The notes under the pieces: model-generated
The model's database searches: none
What the model was told of the DNA's origin: nothing
The model's input: the letters and a program-made list of their open reading frames with translations, nothing else
Position numbers and translations under genes: made by a program
In this document: positions 37,803 to 45,937 of the stretch, piece by piece
Layout of the letters: each line of letters begins with the position of its first letter
Numbering within the stretch: the first letter of the stretch is position 1
Assembly (NCBI RefSeq): GCF_000472925.1
Contig: NZ_AXAS01000002.1
Location: forward strand, 372,001 to 436,000
DNA from: Bradyrhizobium sp. Ec3.3
GTDB lineage: Bacteria > Pseudomonadota > Alphaproteobacteria > Rhizobiales > Xanthobacteraceae
DNA length: 64,000 nucleotides
Reading direction: 5' to 3'

Positions 37803-37961
37803 GCGCCTGGTATGCACGGTGGTGTGGCGGACGAGGGATGCGTCCGGGCGCGATCATAGGAGGTGGCGCGTTAAGAAGGCGTTTAGGAAGTTGCCCAGCG
37901 GTGTTGCGTTTTGTGTCGAACCCGCCTTTCCGAAACGGAAAAAGGCGCGCGGGAACAAGGA

Positions 37962-39338
37962 CTAAATGCCGGGCAGCACAAGCTCCGCCCGCAAGCCCCC
38001 GATTGGCGCGCTGCCGAGGGTCAGACGGCCGCCGTAGAGCGCGGCGAGGTCGACGACGATCGATAACCCAAGACCCGATCCCGGCTTGGACTCGTCGAGC
38101 CGCTGCCCCCTGCGCGAGACCTGCGCCCGTTCGGCCTCAGACAGGCCACGGCCGTCGTCATCGACGATGATCCGCAGGCGTGGCCCGGTATCGGCCTTGC
38201 CGGGCACGTCCACCAGCACCTCGATGAAGACGCGCGAGGCCGCCCATTTGCAGGCATTGTCGACGAGATTGCCGACCATCTCCTCCAGATCCTGCCGCTC
38301 ACCGCGAAATTTCGCGGCGGGATCCGCCTTGGCTTCGACGACGATGCCGCGATCGCGATGGATCTTCTCCATGGTCCGGCGCAGCGCCTCGATGGCGGGC
38401 GCCACCTCCGTCACAGTCCCGACGATCGAGACCCTGGCCGCGATGCGGGCGCGCTCCAGATGATGGGCGAGCTGGTCGCGCATGACGTCGGCCTGCTCCA
38501 TGACCTTCTCCGCGAACGGATCGGCAGCATGGGTGGTGGCCTCGTTGACGATCACCGAGAGCGGCGTCTTGATCGCGTGCGCGAGATTGCCGACATGGGT
38601 GCGCGCGCGCTCGACGATCTCGCGATTGGCGTCGATCAGCGCATTGGTCTCGCGCGCGAGCGGCGCGATCTCGACGGGGAATTCACCTTCCAGCCGCTCG
38701 GCACGCCCGGACCGGATGTCGGCGATTGCCTCGGAGATGCGCTTGAGGGGCGCAAGGCCGAAGCGAACCTGGAAGACCGTGGTGAGCAGGAGCACGATTC
38801 CGAGCGCCGTGAACGTGCCGCCGAGGTAATAGTCGAAGCTACGCGTCTCGTCGAAAATCTCGGTGGCATCGCCCGCGACGCTGACCAGGAACTTGCCGTC
38901 GGCGCCGAGATCGACGGGCCGCTCCACCATCCGCAAGGTCTGACCTTCCGGCCCATCGACATAGCCGAGCCGGATGCCGGCCGCGGTCAGCTCGACGCCC
39001 TGCTCCTCCAGCTTCGGCAGCTTCTTGTCCCACAGCGAGCGCGACGAGCGCACCTCCGGCTTTTCGGTGTCGGTGCGCGTGATCTGCCAGTACCAGCCCG
39101 ACAGCGGCAGCTCGAACAGCGGCTCGCCGAGCGACTGGAATTGACGGTCCGGCGGCTCGTCGGGCGTGGCCACCTCGGCGATCAGCGTGCGCAGGTAGAG
39201 ATTGAGCCGGCGGTCGAAGGCGCGCTCGGTGGCGTTCTTGTACACCGATGACAGCACGACGCCGGTGATGGCCAGGATCACCACCAGCCACGCCGTCGCC
39301 GACAGGAACAGGCGGTTGGCAAGCGAGCTAGCGCGCAT
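37962..39338 (-). CDS. feuQ: Sensor histidine kinase, FeuQ-like
   Basis: This 458-residue kinase has membrane segments near 11-33 and 172-195 and an exported sensor of about 140 residues. A HAMP region (RFGLAPLKRISEAIADIRSGRAE), the unusual phosphoacceptor box NLAHAIKTPLSVIVNE, and an ATPase domain with NLVDNACKWA, DDDGRGL and GSGLGLSIVVDLAALYGG follow. HAIKTPL and the pairing with the regulator upstream fit the PhoQ/FeuQ branch, which in rhizobia responds to low osmolarity and controls cyclic glucan export. The symbol is by resemblance. Confidence 0.75.
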   Translation of the reverse strand: MRASSLANRLFLSATAWLVVILAITGVVLSSVYKNATERAFDRRLNLYLRTLIAEVATPDEPPDRQFQSLGEPLFELPLSGWYWQITRTDTEKPEVRSSRSLWDKKLPKLEEQGVELTAAGIRLGYVDGPEGQTLRMVERPVDLGADGKFLVSVAGDATEIFDETRSFDYYLGGTFTALGIVLLLTTVFQVRFGLAPLKRISEAIADIRSGRAERLEGEFPVEIAPLARETNALIDANREIVERARTHVGNLAHAIKTPLSVIVNEATTHAADPFAEKVMEQADVMRDQLAHHLERARIAARVSIVGTVTEVAPAIEALRRTMEKIHRDRGIVVEAKADPAAKFRGERQDLEEMVGNLVDNACKWAASRVFIEVLVDVPGKADTGPRLRIIVDDDGRGLSEAERAQVSRRGQRLDESKPGSGLGLSIVVDLAALYGGRLTLGSAPIGGLRAELVLPGI

Positions 39339-39442
39339 TGGATGGATCCCAGCAGGCGCAGGACGGCAGGTGGTCGGAGACGGTCATAGGCGACCAAGAC
39401 CCCGGTCGCGCCGCCCGGTCAAGTACCAGATCAAGTGCGAGA

Positions 39443-40117
39443 TCAGATACCGGGTGCGGCCGGCGGGGTCAGGAGATAGCCGAGGCCACGGACGGTCTGG
39501 ATGATATCGACGTCCAGCTTCTTGCGGATGCGGCCGACGAAAACCTCGATGGTGTTGGAGTCGCGGTCGAAATCCTGGTCGTAGAGATGCTCGACGAGCT
39601 CGGTGCGGGAGACCACGCGGCCGGCATGGTGCATCAGATATTGCAGCAGCCGGTACTCGTGCGAGGTCATTTTTACGGGGTTGCCGGAGACGGTCACCTT
39701 GTTGGTTCGGGTGTCCAGCGTGACCGGTCCGCAGGTCAACTCGCTCTGGGCGTGACCGGCCGATCGCCGCAGCAATGCACGGATACGCGCCAGCACCTCC
39801 TCGAGATGGAAGGGCTTTGCGACGTAGTCGTCGGCGCCGGCATCAAAGCCCTGGACCTTGTCGCTCCAGCGGTCGCGCGCGGTGAGGATCAGGACCGGCA
39901 TGGAGCGGCCGTTGCGCCGCCAGGCCTCCAGCACCGAGATGCCGTCCTTCTTGGGCAGGCCGATATCGAGCACGACGGCGTCGTAGGGCTCGTTGTCGCC
40001 GAGATAGTGCCCCTCCTCCCCGTCGAAGGCGCGATCGACGACGTAGCCGGCGTCGGACAGCGCCTTGGTGAGCTGGCGATTGAGATCGGGGTCATCCTCA
40101 ACAACAAGCAGGCGCAC
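39443..40117 (-). CDS. feuP: OmpR-family response regulator, FeuP-like
   Basis: It starts at GTG 40117 with GGAGAGA just upstream; the longer open frame has no ribosome site. The 224-residue product has receiver acids at 7-9, phosphoacceptor D51 (VVLDIGLPKKDG) and a winged helix (TSHEYRLLQYLMHHAGRVVSRTELVEHLYDQDFDRDSNTIEV). DAGYVVDRAFDGEEGHYLGD closely resembles rhizobial FeuP as I recall it. It precedes the kinase by 104 bp. A direct repeat suited to OmpR-type binding lies 69 bp upstream of the start. Confidence 0.8.
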   Translation of the reverse strand: MRLLVVEDDPDLNRQLTKALSDAGYVVDRAFDGEEGHYLGDNEPYDAVVLDIGLPKKDGISVLEAWRRNGRSMPVLILTARDRWSDKVQGFDAGADDYVAKPFHLEEVLARIRALLRRSAGHAQSELTCGPVTLDTRTNKVTVSGNPVKMTSHEYRLLQYLMHHAGRVVSRTELVEHLYDQDFDRDSNTIEVFVGRIRKKLDVDIIQTVRGLGYLLTPPAAPGI

Positions 40118-40178
40118 GCTTCTCTCCAGGAATAGTCCGAAAGGATGGACTGCGGAATCTACTGCCAAGATGATCAAT

Positions 40179-40207
40179 CCCGGCGTGAACTGAATATGAA
40201 CGCCGGG
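40179..40207. promoter_or_regulatory. Candidate FeuP-type autoregulatory site
   Basis: Two TGAAC elements start at 40186 and 40197, exactly 11 bp apart, and both lie inside an 8-bp inverted repeat (CCCGGCGT at 40179 and ACGCCGGG at 40200). Tandem repeats spaced by one helical turn are the usual target form of OmpR/PhoP-family regulators. Confidence 0.45.
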
Positions 40208-40249
40208 AACCGGCAAATGTTACTTTTTCGTCATGAAGCCGACACGACG

Positions 40250-40292
40250 GCGCCCGCCATGCGGCCGGGCAAGCCGGCCGCATGGCGGGCGC
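40250..40292. repeat. 19-bp perfect inverted repeat (hairpin)
   Basis: Bases 40250-40268 pair perfectly with 40274-40292 around a five-base loop. It lies between the small membrane protein gene and feuP, both on the minus strand. There is no T run on either side, so it is not a standard intrinsic terminator, though it could stop or stabilise transcripts. Confidence 0.7.
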
Positions 40293-40350
40293 AATTTGCC
40301 GCTTTCTGCGGCGAGTCGGAAGCGCTGATCGCGCGTCCCGCGCGGCGCGC

Positions 40351-40503
40351 TCAGGTCCGGAAGAACACGAACCAGACGACGCCGAGGATCAGGATCGCAA
40401 GTCCGGTAGAGACGGTAAGCAACGCTGCGACCGACGGACCGGGCTCGCCCTGGCGCGCTTCGGTCGATGTCTCGATGATCTGATCGTCGCGTCTCGTAGC
40501 CAT
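40351..40503 (-). CDS. Small single-span membrane protein, 50 aa
   Basis: The ATG at 40503 has GAGGG five bases upstream. The product begins MATRRDDQIIETSTEARQGE, a charged cytosolic head, and ends with one membrane segment (VAALLTVSTGLAILILGVVWFVFFRT). No family is recognised. It is upstream of the FeuP-like gene on the same strand but separated by the strong hairpin. Confidence 0.6.
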   Translation of the reverse strand: MATRRDDQIIETSTEARQGEPGPSVAALLTVSTGLAILILGVVWFVFFRT

Positions 40504-40663
40504 GGTAACCCTCAATTGCCGGGGTATCGCGTCCAAATGCCGCGACCTCCTCGCGGCCTCTTTCGTGATGTGCGGGGCAACGTCTGATCGCGAACGATGT
40601 TCCGGGCCGGGCTCGGCCAGAGGATCAGCGATTAACGCCGTTGCAAGATTCCATCCTGGGGCT

Positions 40664-40672
40664 TGCTATGAT
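40664..40672 (+). promoter_or_regulatory. Candidate extended -10 for ku
   Basis: TGC-TATGAT is an extended -10 element 57 bp before the ku start. The nearest TTGCAA hexamer is 20 bp upstream, longer than ideal, which suits an extended -10 promoter. Confidence 0.35.
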
Positions 40673-40728
40673 TCGCGGTTCCCGGGTGTTATCCTTGTCA
40701 GTTGTCCCTGTTGCGTTTGGAGTAGCCC

Positions 40729-41706
40729 ATGGCCCCCCGTGCCAATTGGAAGGGTTTTCTGCGCCTCTCGCTCGTGACCTGCCCGGTCGCGCTCTATCCG
40801 GCCACTTCGGATACAGAGAAGGTCTCCTTCAACCAGATCAACCGGAAGACCGGCCACCGGATCAAGTACCTCAAGGTCGACGCCGAGACCGGCGACGAGG
40901 TCACCTCCGACGACATCGTCAAGGGCTACAAGGTCGATACCGATACCTACATCGAGGTCACCAAGGACGAACTCGACGACATCGCGCTGGAATCGACCCA
41001 CACGATCGAGATCGATGAATTCGTGCCCAAGACCGACATCGACAACCGCTACCTGATCCGTCCCTATTATCTCGTGCCGGACGGCAAGGTCGGCCATGAT
41101 GCCTATGCGGTGATCCGCGAGACCATCCGCAGCATGAACAAGGTCGCAATCGGTCGCGTGGTGCTGACCAATCGCGAGCACATCATCGCGCTCGAACCGC
41201 TCGACAGCGGCCTGATGGGCACGCTGCTGCGCTACCCCTACGAGGTGCGCAGCGAGACCGAGTATTTCGACGACATCCAGGACGTGAAGCTCACCAAGGA
41301 CATGCTCGACCTCGCCAAGCACATCGTCGAGAAGAAGTCCGGCGCGTTCGAGCCCGAGCTGTTCGAGGATCACTACGAGACCGCGCTGATCGACCTGATC
41401 AACAAGAAGCGCAGCGGTGTTCCGCTCGCCGCCAAGGTCGCGCCGAAGACGGGCGGCAACGTCATCAACCTGATGGACGCGCTCAAGAAGAGCCTGGCGA
41501 CCGAGAAGGAAGCCGCCCCCGCCGCCAAGGCCAACGGCAAGGCCAAGAAGCCGAAGAAGCGCGTCGAGGGTCAGCGCGAAATGCTGCTGCCGATCGCCGG
41601 CAAGGGCGGCAAGACCGCCGCCGCCAAGGAAGCGACGCCCAAGAAGGCCGACAAGCAGGCCGACAAGCCGGTGCGTGCGCCGGCGCGCGGCAGGAAGGCC
41701 GGATAG
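40729..41706 (+). CDS. ku: Non-homologous end joining protein Ku
   Basis: This 325-residue bacterial Ku starts MAPRANWKGFLRLSLVTCPVALYPA, the standard opening. The beta-barrel core includes VSFNQINRKTGHRIKY and VKGYKVDTDTYIEVTKDE, and a Lys/Ala-rich tail of about 75 residues follows. Ku rings bind DNA ends and recruit the ligase LigD. No ligD is in the window; rhizobia often carry several ku copies. The gene is transcribed away from the feu cluster. Confidence 0.95.
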   Translation: MAPRANWKGFLRLSLVTCPVALYPATSDTEKVSFNQINRKTGHRIKYLKVDAETGDEVTSDDIVKGYKVDTDTYIEVTKDELDDIALESTHTIEIDEFVPKTDIDNRYLIRPYYLVPDGKVGHDAYAVIRETIRSMNKVAIGRVVLTNREHIIALEPLDSGLMGTLLRYPYEVRSETEYFDDIQDVKLTKDMLDLAKHIVEKKSGAFEPELFEDHYETALIDLINKKRSGVPLAAKVAPKTGGNVINLMDALKKSLATEKEAAPAAKANGKAKKPKKRVEGQREMLLPIAGKGGKTAAAKEATPKKADKQADKPVRAPARGRKAG

Positions 41707-41766
41707 CGACACCACCTCCGGGCGACGCTGCAGTGATGTCCCTTCCCGCGTATCGCCCGGCCTGAC

Positions 41767-42003
41767 ATGCCCTGGTCGACGTCGTTCGACGAACCGATCC
41801 CCTTGTCCAACCGGCGCAAACTGCTCACGCTGCAAGAGGCGGCCGACTACATCATGCAACTGCCAGAGGACTCGCAGCACGAAGCCCACTGGCAGACCGC
41901 CATCGAGACCCTCATCAACGCGGCCGAGACCGGTGGCGGCTGGATGATGTTCGCCCGTATCGCCATGTTGCGGGCGCTGAACGCGGACGGCCACCGCGGA
42001 TGA
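41767..42003 (+). CDS. Small protein of unknown function, 78 aa
   Basis: It begins MPWSTSFDEPIPLSNRRKLLTLQEAADYIMQL, 60 bp after ku on the same strand. The rest (HWQTAIETLINAAETGGGWMMFARIAMLRALN) is helical and soluble. No family is named. The position suggests co-transcription with ku, but a role in end joining is not shown by sequence. Confidence 0.6.
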   Translation: MPWSTSFDEPIPLSNRRKLLTLQEAADYIMQLPEDSQHEAHWQTAIETLINAAETGGGWMMFARIAMLRALNADGHRG

Positions 42004-42443
42004 GCCCGCTCGCTTGCCGGCCCGTTGACGAACAGGCTCAATAAGCCGTTAAGCGGCGCCGTCGTTTTTCGCTACGACCTCGCGGCCTCACCGTCGCACG
42101 GGGTATTCCTACGGAAGAGAAAATTAATCGTCGATTGCCGCTCTGCGCAGCATGCTCGTGACACGCGACGACGCCTTGAGATGCGCGACGATACAACACA
42201 GCGCCTTCTCGTTTCCTTTACCATGCTCAGTCCCTGCGATGCAGCAACTTCTGCCAGCGTGGCACCGATTCAAATCCTCCTGAATTGGGTGAGGAAACCT
42301 TAATTTAATGGATGCCATCATATCAGGCAGCACGCGAGGTCGACCGAACCTGTTGTTTTGACGCGCACGAAAAACTTAATCGACCGATTTACCAGTTCGA
42401 AAACGACGTCCGCATAGATTAGACGGATCAATAGGAGTCGACG
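42004..42443. other. Intergenic region before the pilin gene
   Basis: This 440-bp stretch is more AT-rich than its surroundings, particularly 42290-42420. No convincing coding frame or terminator is seen. It presumably contains the pilin promoter. A frame of 92 codons on the plus strand (42025-42303) lacks a ribosome site and has no recognisable features. Confidence 0.4.
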
Positions 42444-42608
42444 ATGGCTTTGCTCAGGTCTTTCCTTGCCGATGAAAGTGGTGCCACCGCTATCGAGTAC
42501 GGTCTGATCGCCGCCGGTATTGCGCTCGCAATCGTTACGGTTGTGAACAACACGGGCTCCGCGCTGCTCAACAACAAGTTCAACTCCATCAGCTCGGCGA
42601 TGAAGTAA
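42444..42608 (+). CDS. Flp/Fap-type class IVb prepilin, 54 aa
   Basis: The ATG has AGGAG six bases upstream. The product starts MALLRSFLADESGATAIEYG and has the TadV/CpaA-type cleavage site between G13 and A14, with the glutamate and tyrosine at +5 and +6 of the mature pilin. A hydrophobic stretch IAAGIALAIVTVV is followed by a short polar tail. Mature pilin would be about 41 residues. No Tad secretion genes accompany it here, so it is an orphan that must use an assembly system encoded elsewhere. Confidence 0.9.
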   Translation: MALLRSFLADESGATAIEYGLIAAGIALAIVTVVNNTGSALLNNKFNSISSAMK

Positions 42609-42690
42609 CGGCAACAGCCGACCTGACGCGAACTCCCGACTTCCATTGATTGCAGGACGACGTCCGGCTCGACGCGAACCGTGACGCACC

Positions 42691-43884
42691 TCACCGCATC
42701 GTCGCGAGCTGCAACGCGAGCGCGCAGGCGCGGTCGTATTCGTCGAGATTGATCCATTCGTCGACCGTGTGCGCCTCGTTCTGGCCCGCGCCGAAGGTCA
42801 CGGTCGGGATGCCATGGCGGACCATCCAGTTCGCGTCCAGGCCGCCATTGGCGGCGCGGACGGCCGGCGTCCCTCCAACCGCGGACACGGCTTCGATCGC
42901 ACGTTTGACGACGGGTAGGCTCTCCTTCATGCGGAACGGATAATAATCGGTCTCGGCCTTGAATTTGACGCGGCCGGATTTGCCCTGCGCGTTCGTGACA
43001 CGCTTTGCCGCCTTCTCGAACGCCGCCTTGTAGGCCTTGGTGATCTCCTTGAAAAACTTTCCATCATGGCTGCGGCTTTCGCCGCGCACGTGCACGTAGT
43101 CGGTGACGACGTTGGTCGCATCGCCCGCGGGGCGGCCCTCGCCGCCAGTGACGGGGCCGACATTGCTCGTGCCGTGCCGCTTGCCCTTCACCACCTTGCC
43201 GAACCAGCCGCCGGCCTTCACCTCGGCAAGCGCAAGCGCAAGGATCATGGTCGAAGAGATCCCGCGCTCCGGCGCGACGCCGGCATGCGAGGCGCGGCCG
43301 AAAATCTCGACATTCCAGCGATCCGCACCGACGGCGCCGATGGTGACGTTGGAGGCAGAGCCGCCGTCATAGTTGAAGGCCATGACCGGCGAGCCGAGCT
43401 CCTCCGTCTTGACGTGGCGCGCGCCATAGAGCCCGCTCTCCTCCCGCACGCAGAACAAGAGCGTGATCGGCGGATGATCAAGCTGCTGCTTCGCAAGCTC
43501 CGCCGCCAGCGTGACGAGAACGCCGCAGCCGCAGCGGTTGTCGCCGCCTAGCGCGGTCTTCGCCGTGTTGACGATCTTGCGCCCCGACCGCTTCGGCTTC
43601 GCGCCGGCACACAGCGGCACGGTGTCCATGTGGGTCATGAACATGATCCGCGGCTGGTTGTGCATCGCACCGCGGCCGGGCAGATCAACGATGAGATTAC
43701 CGGTCTCCGTCGGCACCGGAATGCGCGTGTTGGCCTCGTCGAGACGGATCGCCCCTGCCGGCACGCCGCTGTCTCGCAGCGCCGCCGTAAGCTCGCGCCC
43801 GATCGCCGCCTCCTTTCCAGTCACGCCCTCGACGGCGAGAAAGCGCATGAGGCGGTCGGTGGCGGCCTGGGTGTCGACGGACAT
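42691..43884 (-). CDS. M20-family metallopeptidase, PepT-like
   Basis: This 397-residue protein starts MSVDTQAATDRLMRFL with AAGGGAAT upstream. The dizinc site is visible as FMTHMDTVP, GGDNRCGCGVLV and REESGLYGARHV. A dimerisation domain follows (GRASHAGVAPERGISS), and GAGQNEAHTVDEWI lies near the end with the last metal histidine. The family includes tripeptide aminopeptidase PepT and related di- or tripeptidases; specificity is uncertain. The longer open frame upstream overlaps the neighbouring region and lacks a site. Confidence 0.85.
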   Translation of the reverse strand: MSVDTQAATDRLMRFLAVEGVTGKEAAIGRELTAALRDSGVPAGAIRLDEANTRIPVPTETGNLIVDLPGRGAMHNQPRIMFMTHMDTVPLCAGAKPKRSGRKIVNTAKTALGGDNRCGCGVLVTLAAELAKQQLDHPPITLLFCVREESGLYGARHVKTEELGSPVMAFNYDGGSASNVTIGAVGADRWNVEIFGRASHAGVAPERGISSTMILALALAEVKAGGWFGKVVKGKRHGTSNVGPVTGGEGRPAGDATNVVTDYVHVRGESRSHDGKFFKEITKAYKAAFEKAAKRVTNAQGKSGRVKFKAETDYYPFRMKESLPVVKRAIEAVSAVGGTPAVRAANGGLDANWMVRHGIPTVTFGAGQNEAHTVDEWINLDEYDRACALALQLATMR

Positions 43885-43990
43885 GAATGATTCCCTTGAT
43901 GGACGGTGCCTGCAAGCATCCTTCGCAGCGGCCGCTTTCGCAAGGCTCCTCGCCGCAGTTCGCCCGGCGATTCCGACACCGCCCTCCGCC

Positions 43991-44569
43991 TCAAATGCAG
44001 AGGCTGAGCAGCTTGACGTGGCAGTCCTTGGATTTCGGTCCACTTGGGGGCGCAGCCTCACGTTTCACGGCGACGACGGGCTCCTTGTCCTTCTTGCCCT
44101 TCCCCGGCTTCGGCTCGTAATCGCCCGCGATCACCATGGCCCAGTAGGTTCGCTTGCCGCTGGCATTCCTGGCACTCGCGATCCCGACGCGGGAGGCATT
44201 GTGCAACAGGAGGTTCTTGCGGTGTCCGGAGGAGTCGATCCACTGTCCCAGCGTCTTCTCGAAATTGTCGTAACCATAGGCGATGTTCTCGGCAGCGCGC
44301 CCCGCATGCGCCGGCGCGACCCGCCTGGTGAACGAGCCGAGGACTTCGTGGCTGAGATCATCCTTGGCCGCCATGGCACGCGCCTGCTCCAGCGCAATGC
44401 GATCCAGCGTTGCATCGCGCACAACGCGGGCCTCGCCGTGCTTGAGGCGGAAGCCGGAGATCAGCTCGGCCGGCGACTCGGCGGCGATAACCGGCGCGGC
44501 TGCCAGCAGCACAAGGCCGGCCATGATTCCGCTGACCATACGACGTGTCGTCGTCCCCCAGGCGCCCAT
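43991..44569 (-). CDS. Exported CAP-domain (SCP/PR1) protein
   Basis: This 192-residue protein starts MGAWGTTTRRM with GGAG six bases before the ATG. It has a signal peptide (MVSGIMAGLVLLAAAPVIAA). The CAP domain has DLSHEVLG, RAAENIAYGYDNF and SSGHRKNLLLHNASRVGI, the usual His/Glu/His signature. The tail is Lys/Pro-rich and ends CHVKLLSLCI with two cysteines that could form a disulfide. CAP proteins bind lipids, sterols or metals outside the cytoplasm; the role here is unknown. Confidence 0.82.
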   Translation of the reverse strand: MGAWGTTTRRMVSGIMAGLVLLAAAPVIAAESPAELISGFRLKHGEARVVRDATLDRIALEQARAMAAKDDLSHEVLGSFTRRVAPAHAGRAAENIAYGYDNFEKTLGQWIDSSGHRKNLLLHNASRVGIASARNASGKRTYWAMVIAGDYEPKPGKGKKDKEPVVAVKREAAPPSGPKSKDCHVKLLSLCI

Positions 44570-44750
44570 CGGTCTCCAAGCCCGCGCGATAATCCGCCGT
44601 TTCTCCACCGGCAATGTGGACGCTTCAAGGCGCGCCAAGCATCGCCTCCATGTGAGCGTGTAATGGCACGAGGCCCATACTTGCGCTAGCATCCGGGGAA
44701 AAGGCCGCACCGCGATAGTTGCAGCCGCTAAACGGTCGAGGAGCATCGTG

Positions 44751-45776
44751 ATGGAATACCGACGCTTGGGTTTGTCAGGGCTGACCGTGCCGGCGCTCAG
44801 TCTTGGGACGGGCACCTTCGGCGGGGTTGGCCGCCTCGCTGCGTGGGGCACGACCGATGCGACCGAGGCACGGCGCCTTCTGGATATCTGCCTTGATGCC
44901 GGCGTGTCGATGTTCGACAGCGCCGACGTCTATTCGCTTGGCGAATCCGAGCGCGTGCTCGGCGAGGCCATCAAAGGTCGTCGCGACAAGGTTTTGATCT
45001 CGACCAAGGCAACGTTCCGGTTCGGCGATGGGCCCAATGACATCGGCTCATCGCGGCAGCATCTGCTCGCAGCGATCGACGGGTCGCTCAAGCGACTTGG
45101 CACCGACTATATCGACCTGTTCCAGCTCCATGGCTTCGACGCCTTTACGCCGCCCGAAGAGGTGCTTGCGACACTCGATGTGCTCGTGCGCGCAGGCAAG
45201 ATCCGCTACGTCGGCGTCTCGAACTTCTCGGGCTGGCATCTGATGAAGTCCCTCGCCGTCGCCGACAAATACGGCTATCCGCGCTACGTCGCCAATCAAA
45301 CCTATTATTCGCTGATCGGGCGCGACTACGAATGGGAGCTGATGCCGCTCGGCCTGGATCAAGGGGTCGGCGCCGTCGTCTGGTCGCCCCTCGGCTGGGG
45401 GCGTCTCACCGGAAAGATACGCCGGGGTCAGCCGAAGCCCGAGGTCAGCCGCTTGCCCAAGACCGCCGACTTCGGGCCGCCCGTGCCTGATGAGCACGTC
45501 TATCGTGTCGTGGACGCCATCGACGAGGTTGCCAGGGAAACCGGGAAAAGCGTGTCGCAAATTGCGTTGAACTGGCTGCTCCAGCGTCCGACGGTTTCGA
45601 CCCTGATCATTGGTGCGCGCAACGAGGCGCAATTGCGCGAAAATCTCGGCGCGGTCGGCTGGTCATTGACCAAGGATCAGATCGAGCGGCTGGATGCAGC
45701 CAGCAAGGTGACGCTGCCCTATCCTTACTGGCACCAGCGGACGACCTTCACTGACCGCAATCCCCCGCCTGTCTGA
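44751..45776 (+). CDS. Aldo/keto reductase
   Basis: This 341-residue TIM-barrel reductase starts MEYRRLGLSGLTVPALSLG; GTG at 44748 is an equally close alternative start, both behind GAGGAG. The catalytic tetrad is visible as D and Y in DSADVYSLGESE, K in LISTKATF and H in LFQLHGFD. The NADPH site is near the C-terminus (TLIIGARNEAQLREN). The substrate is not predictable. It stands alone, divergent from the CAP-domain gene. Confidence 0.88.
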   Translation: MEYRRLGLSGLTVPALSLGTGTFGGVGRLAAWGTTDATEARRLLDICLDAGVSMFDSADVYSLGESERVLGEAIKGRRDKVLISTKATFRFGDGPNDIGSSRQHLLAAIDGSLKRLGTDYIDLFQLHGFDAFTPPEEVLATLDVLVRAGKIRYVGVSNFSGWHLMKSLAVADKYGYPRYVANQTYYSLIGRDYEWELMPLGLDQGVGAVVWSPLGWGRLTGKIRRGQPKPEVSRLPKTADFGPPVPDEHVYRVVDAIDEVARETGKSVSQIALNWLLQRPTVSTLIIGARNEAQLRENLGAVGWSLTKDQIERLDAASKVTLPYPYWHQRTTFTDRNPPPV

Positions 45777-45937
45777 AGCGGGTGAAATCGAGCGCCGGTG
45801 GATAGCGGCCGAGCGCGGCCGCCCTGCATGGCAGACCTACGGCTGCGCGCGAGCGCGCGCTTTACGCTTCCGCGAATTCCTGATCCTCTACCCGACAAAC
45901 CGGCCGGATCAACCGGCCTGCCGATGGGAGAGACGCC

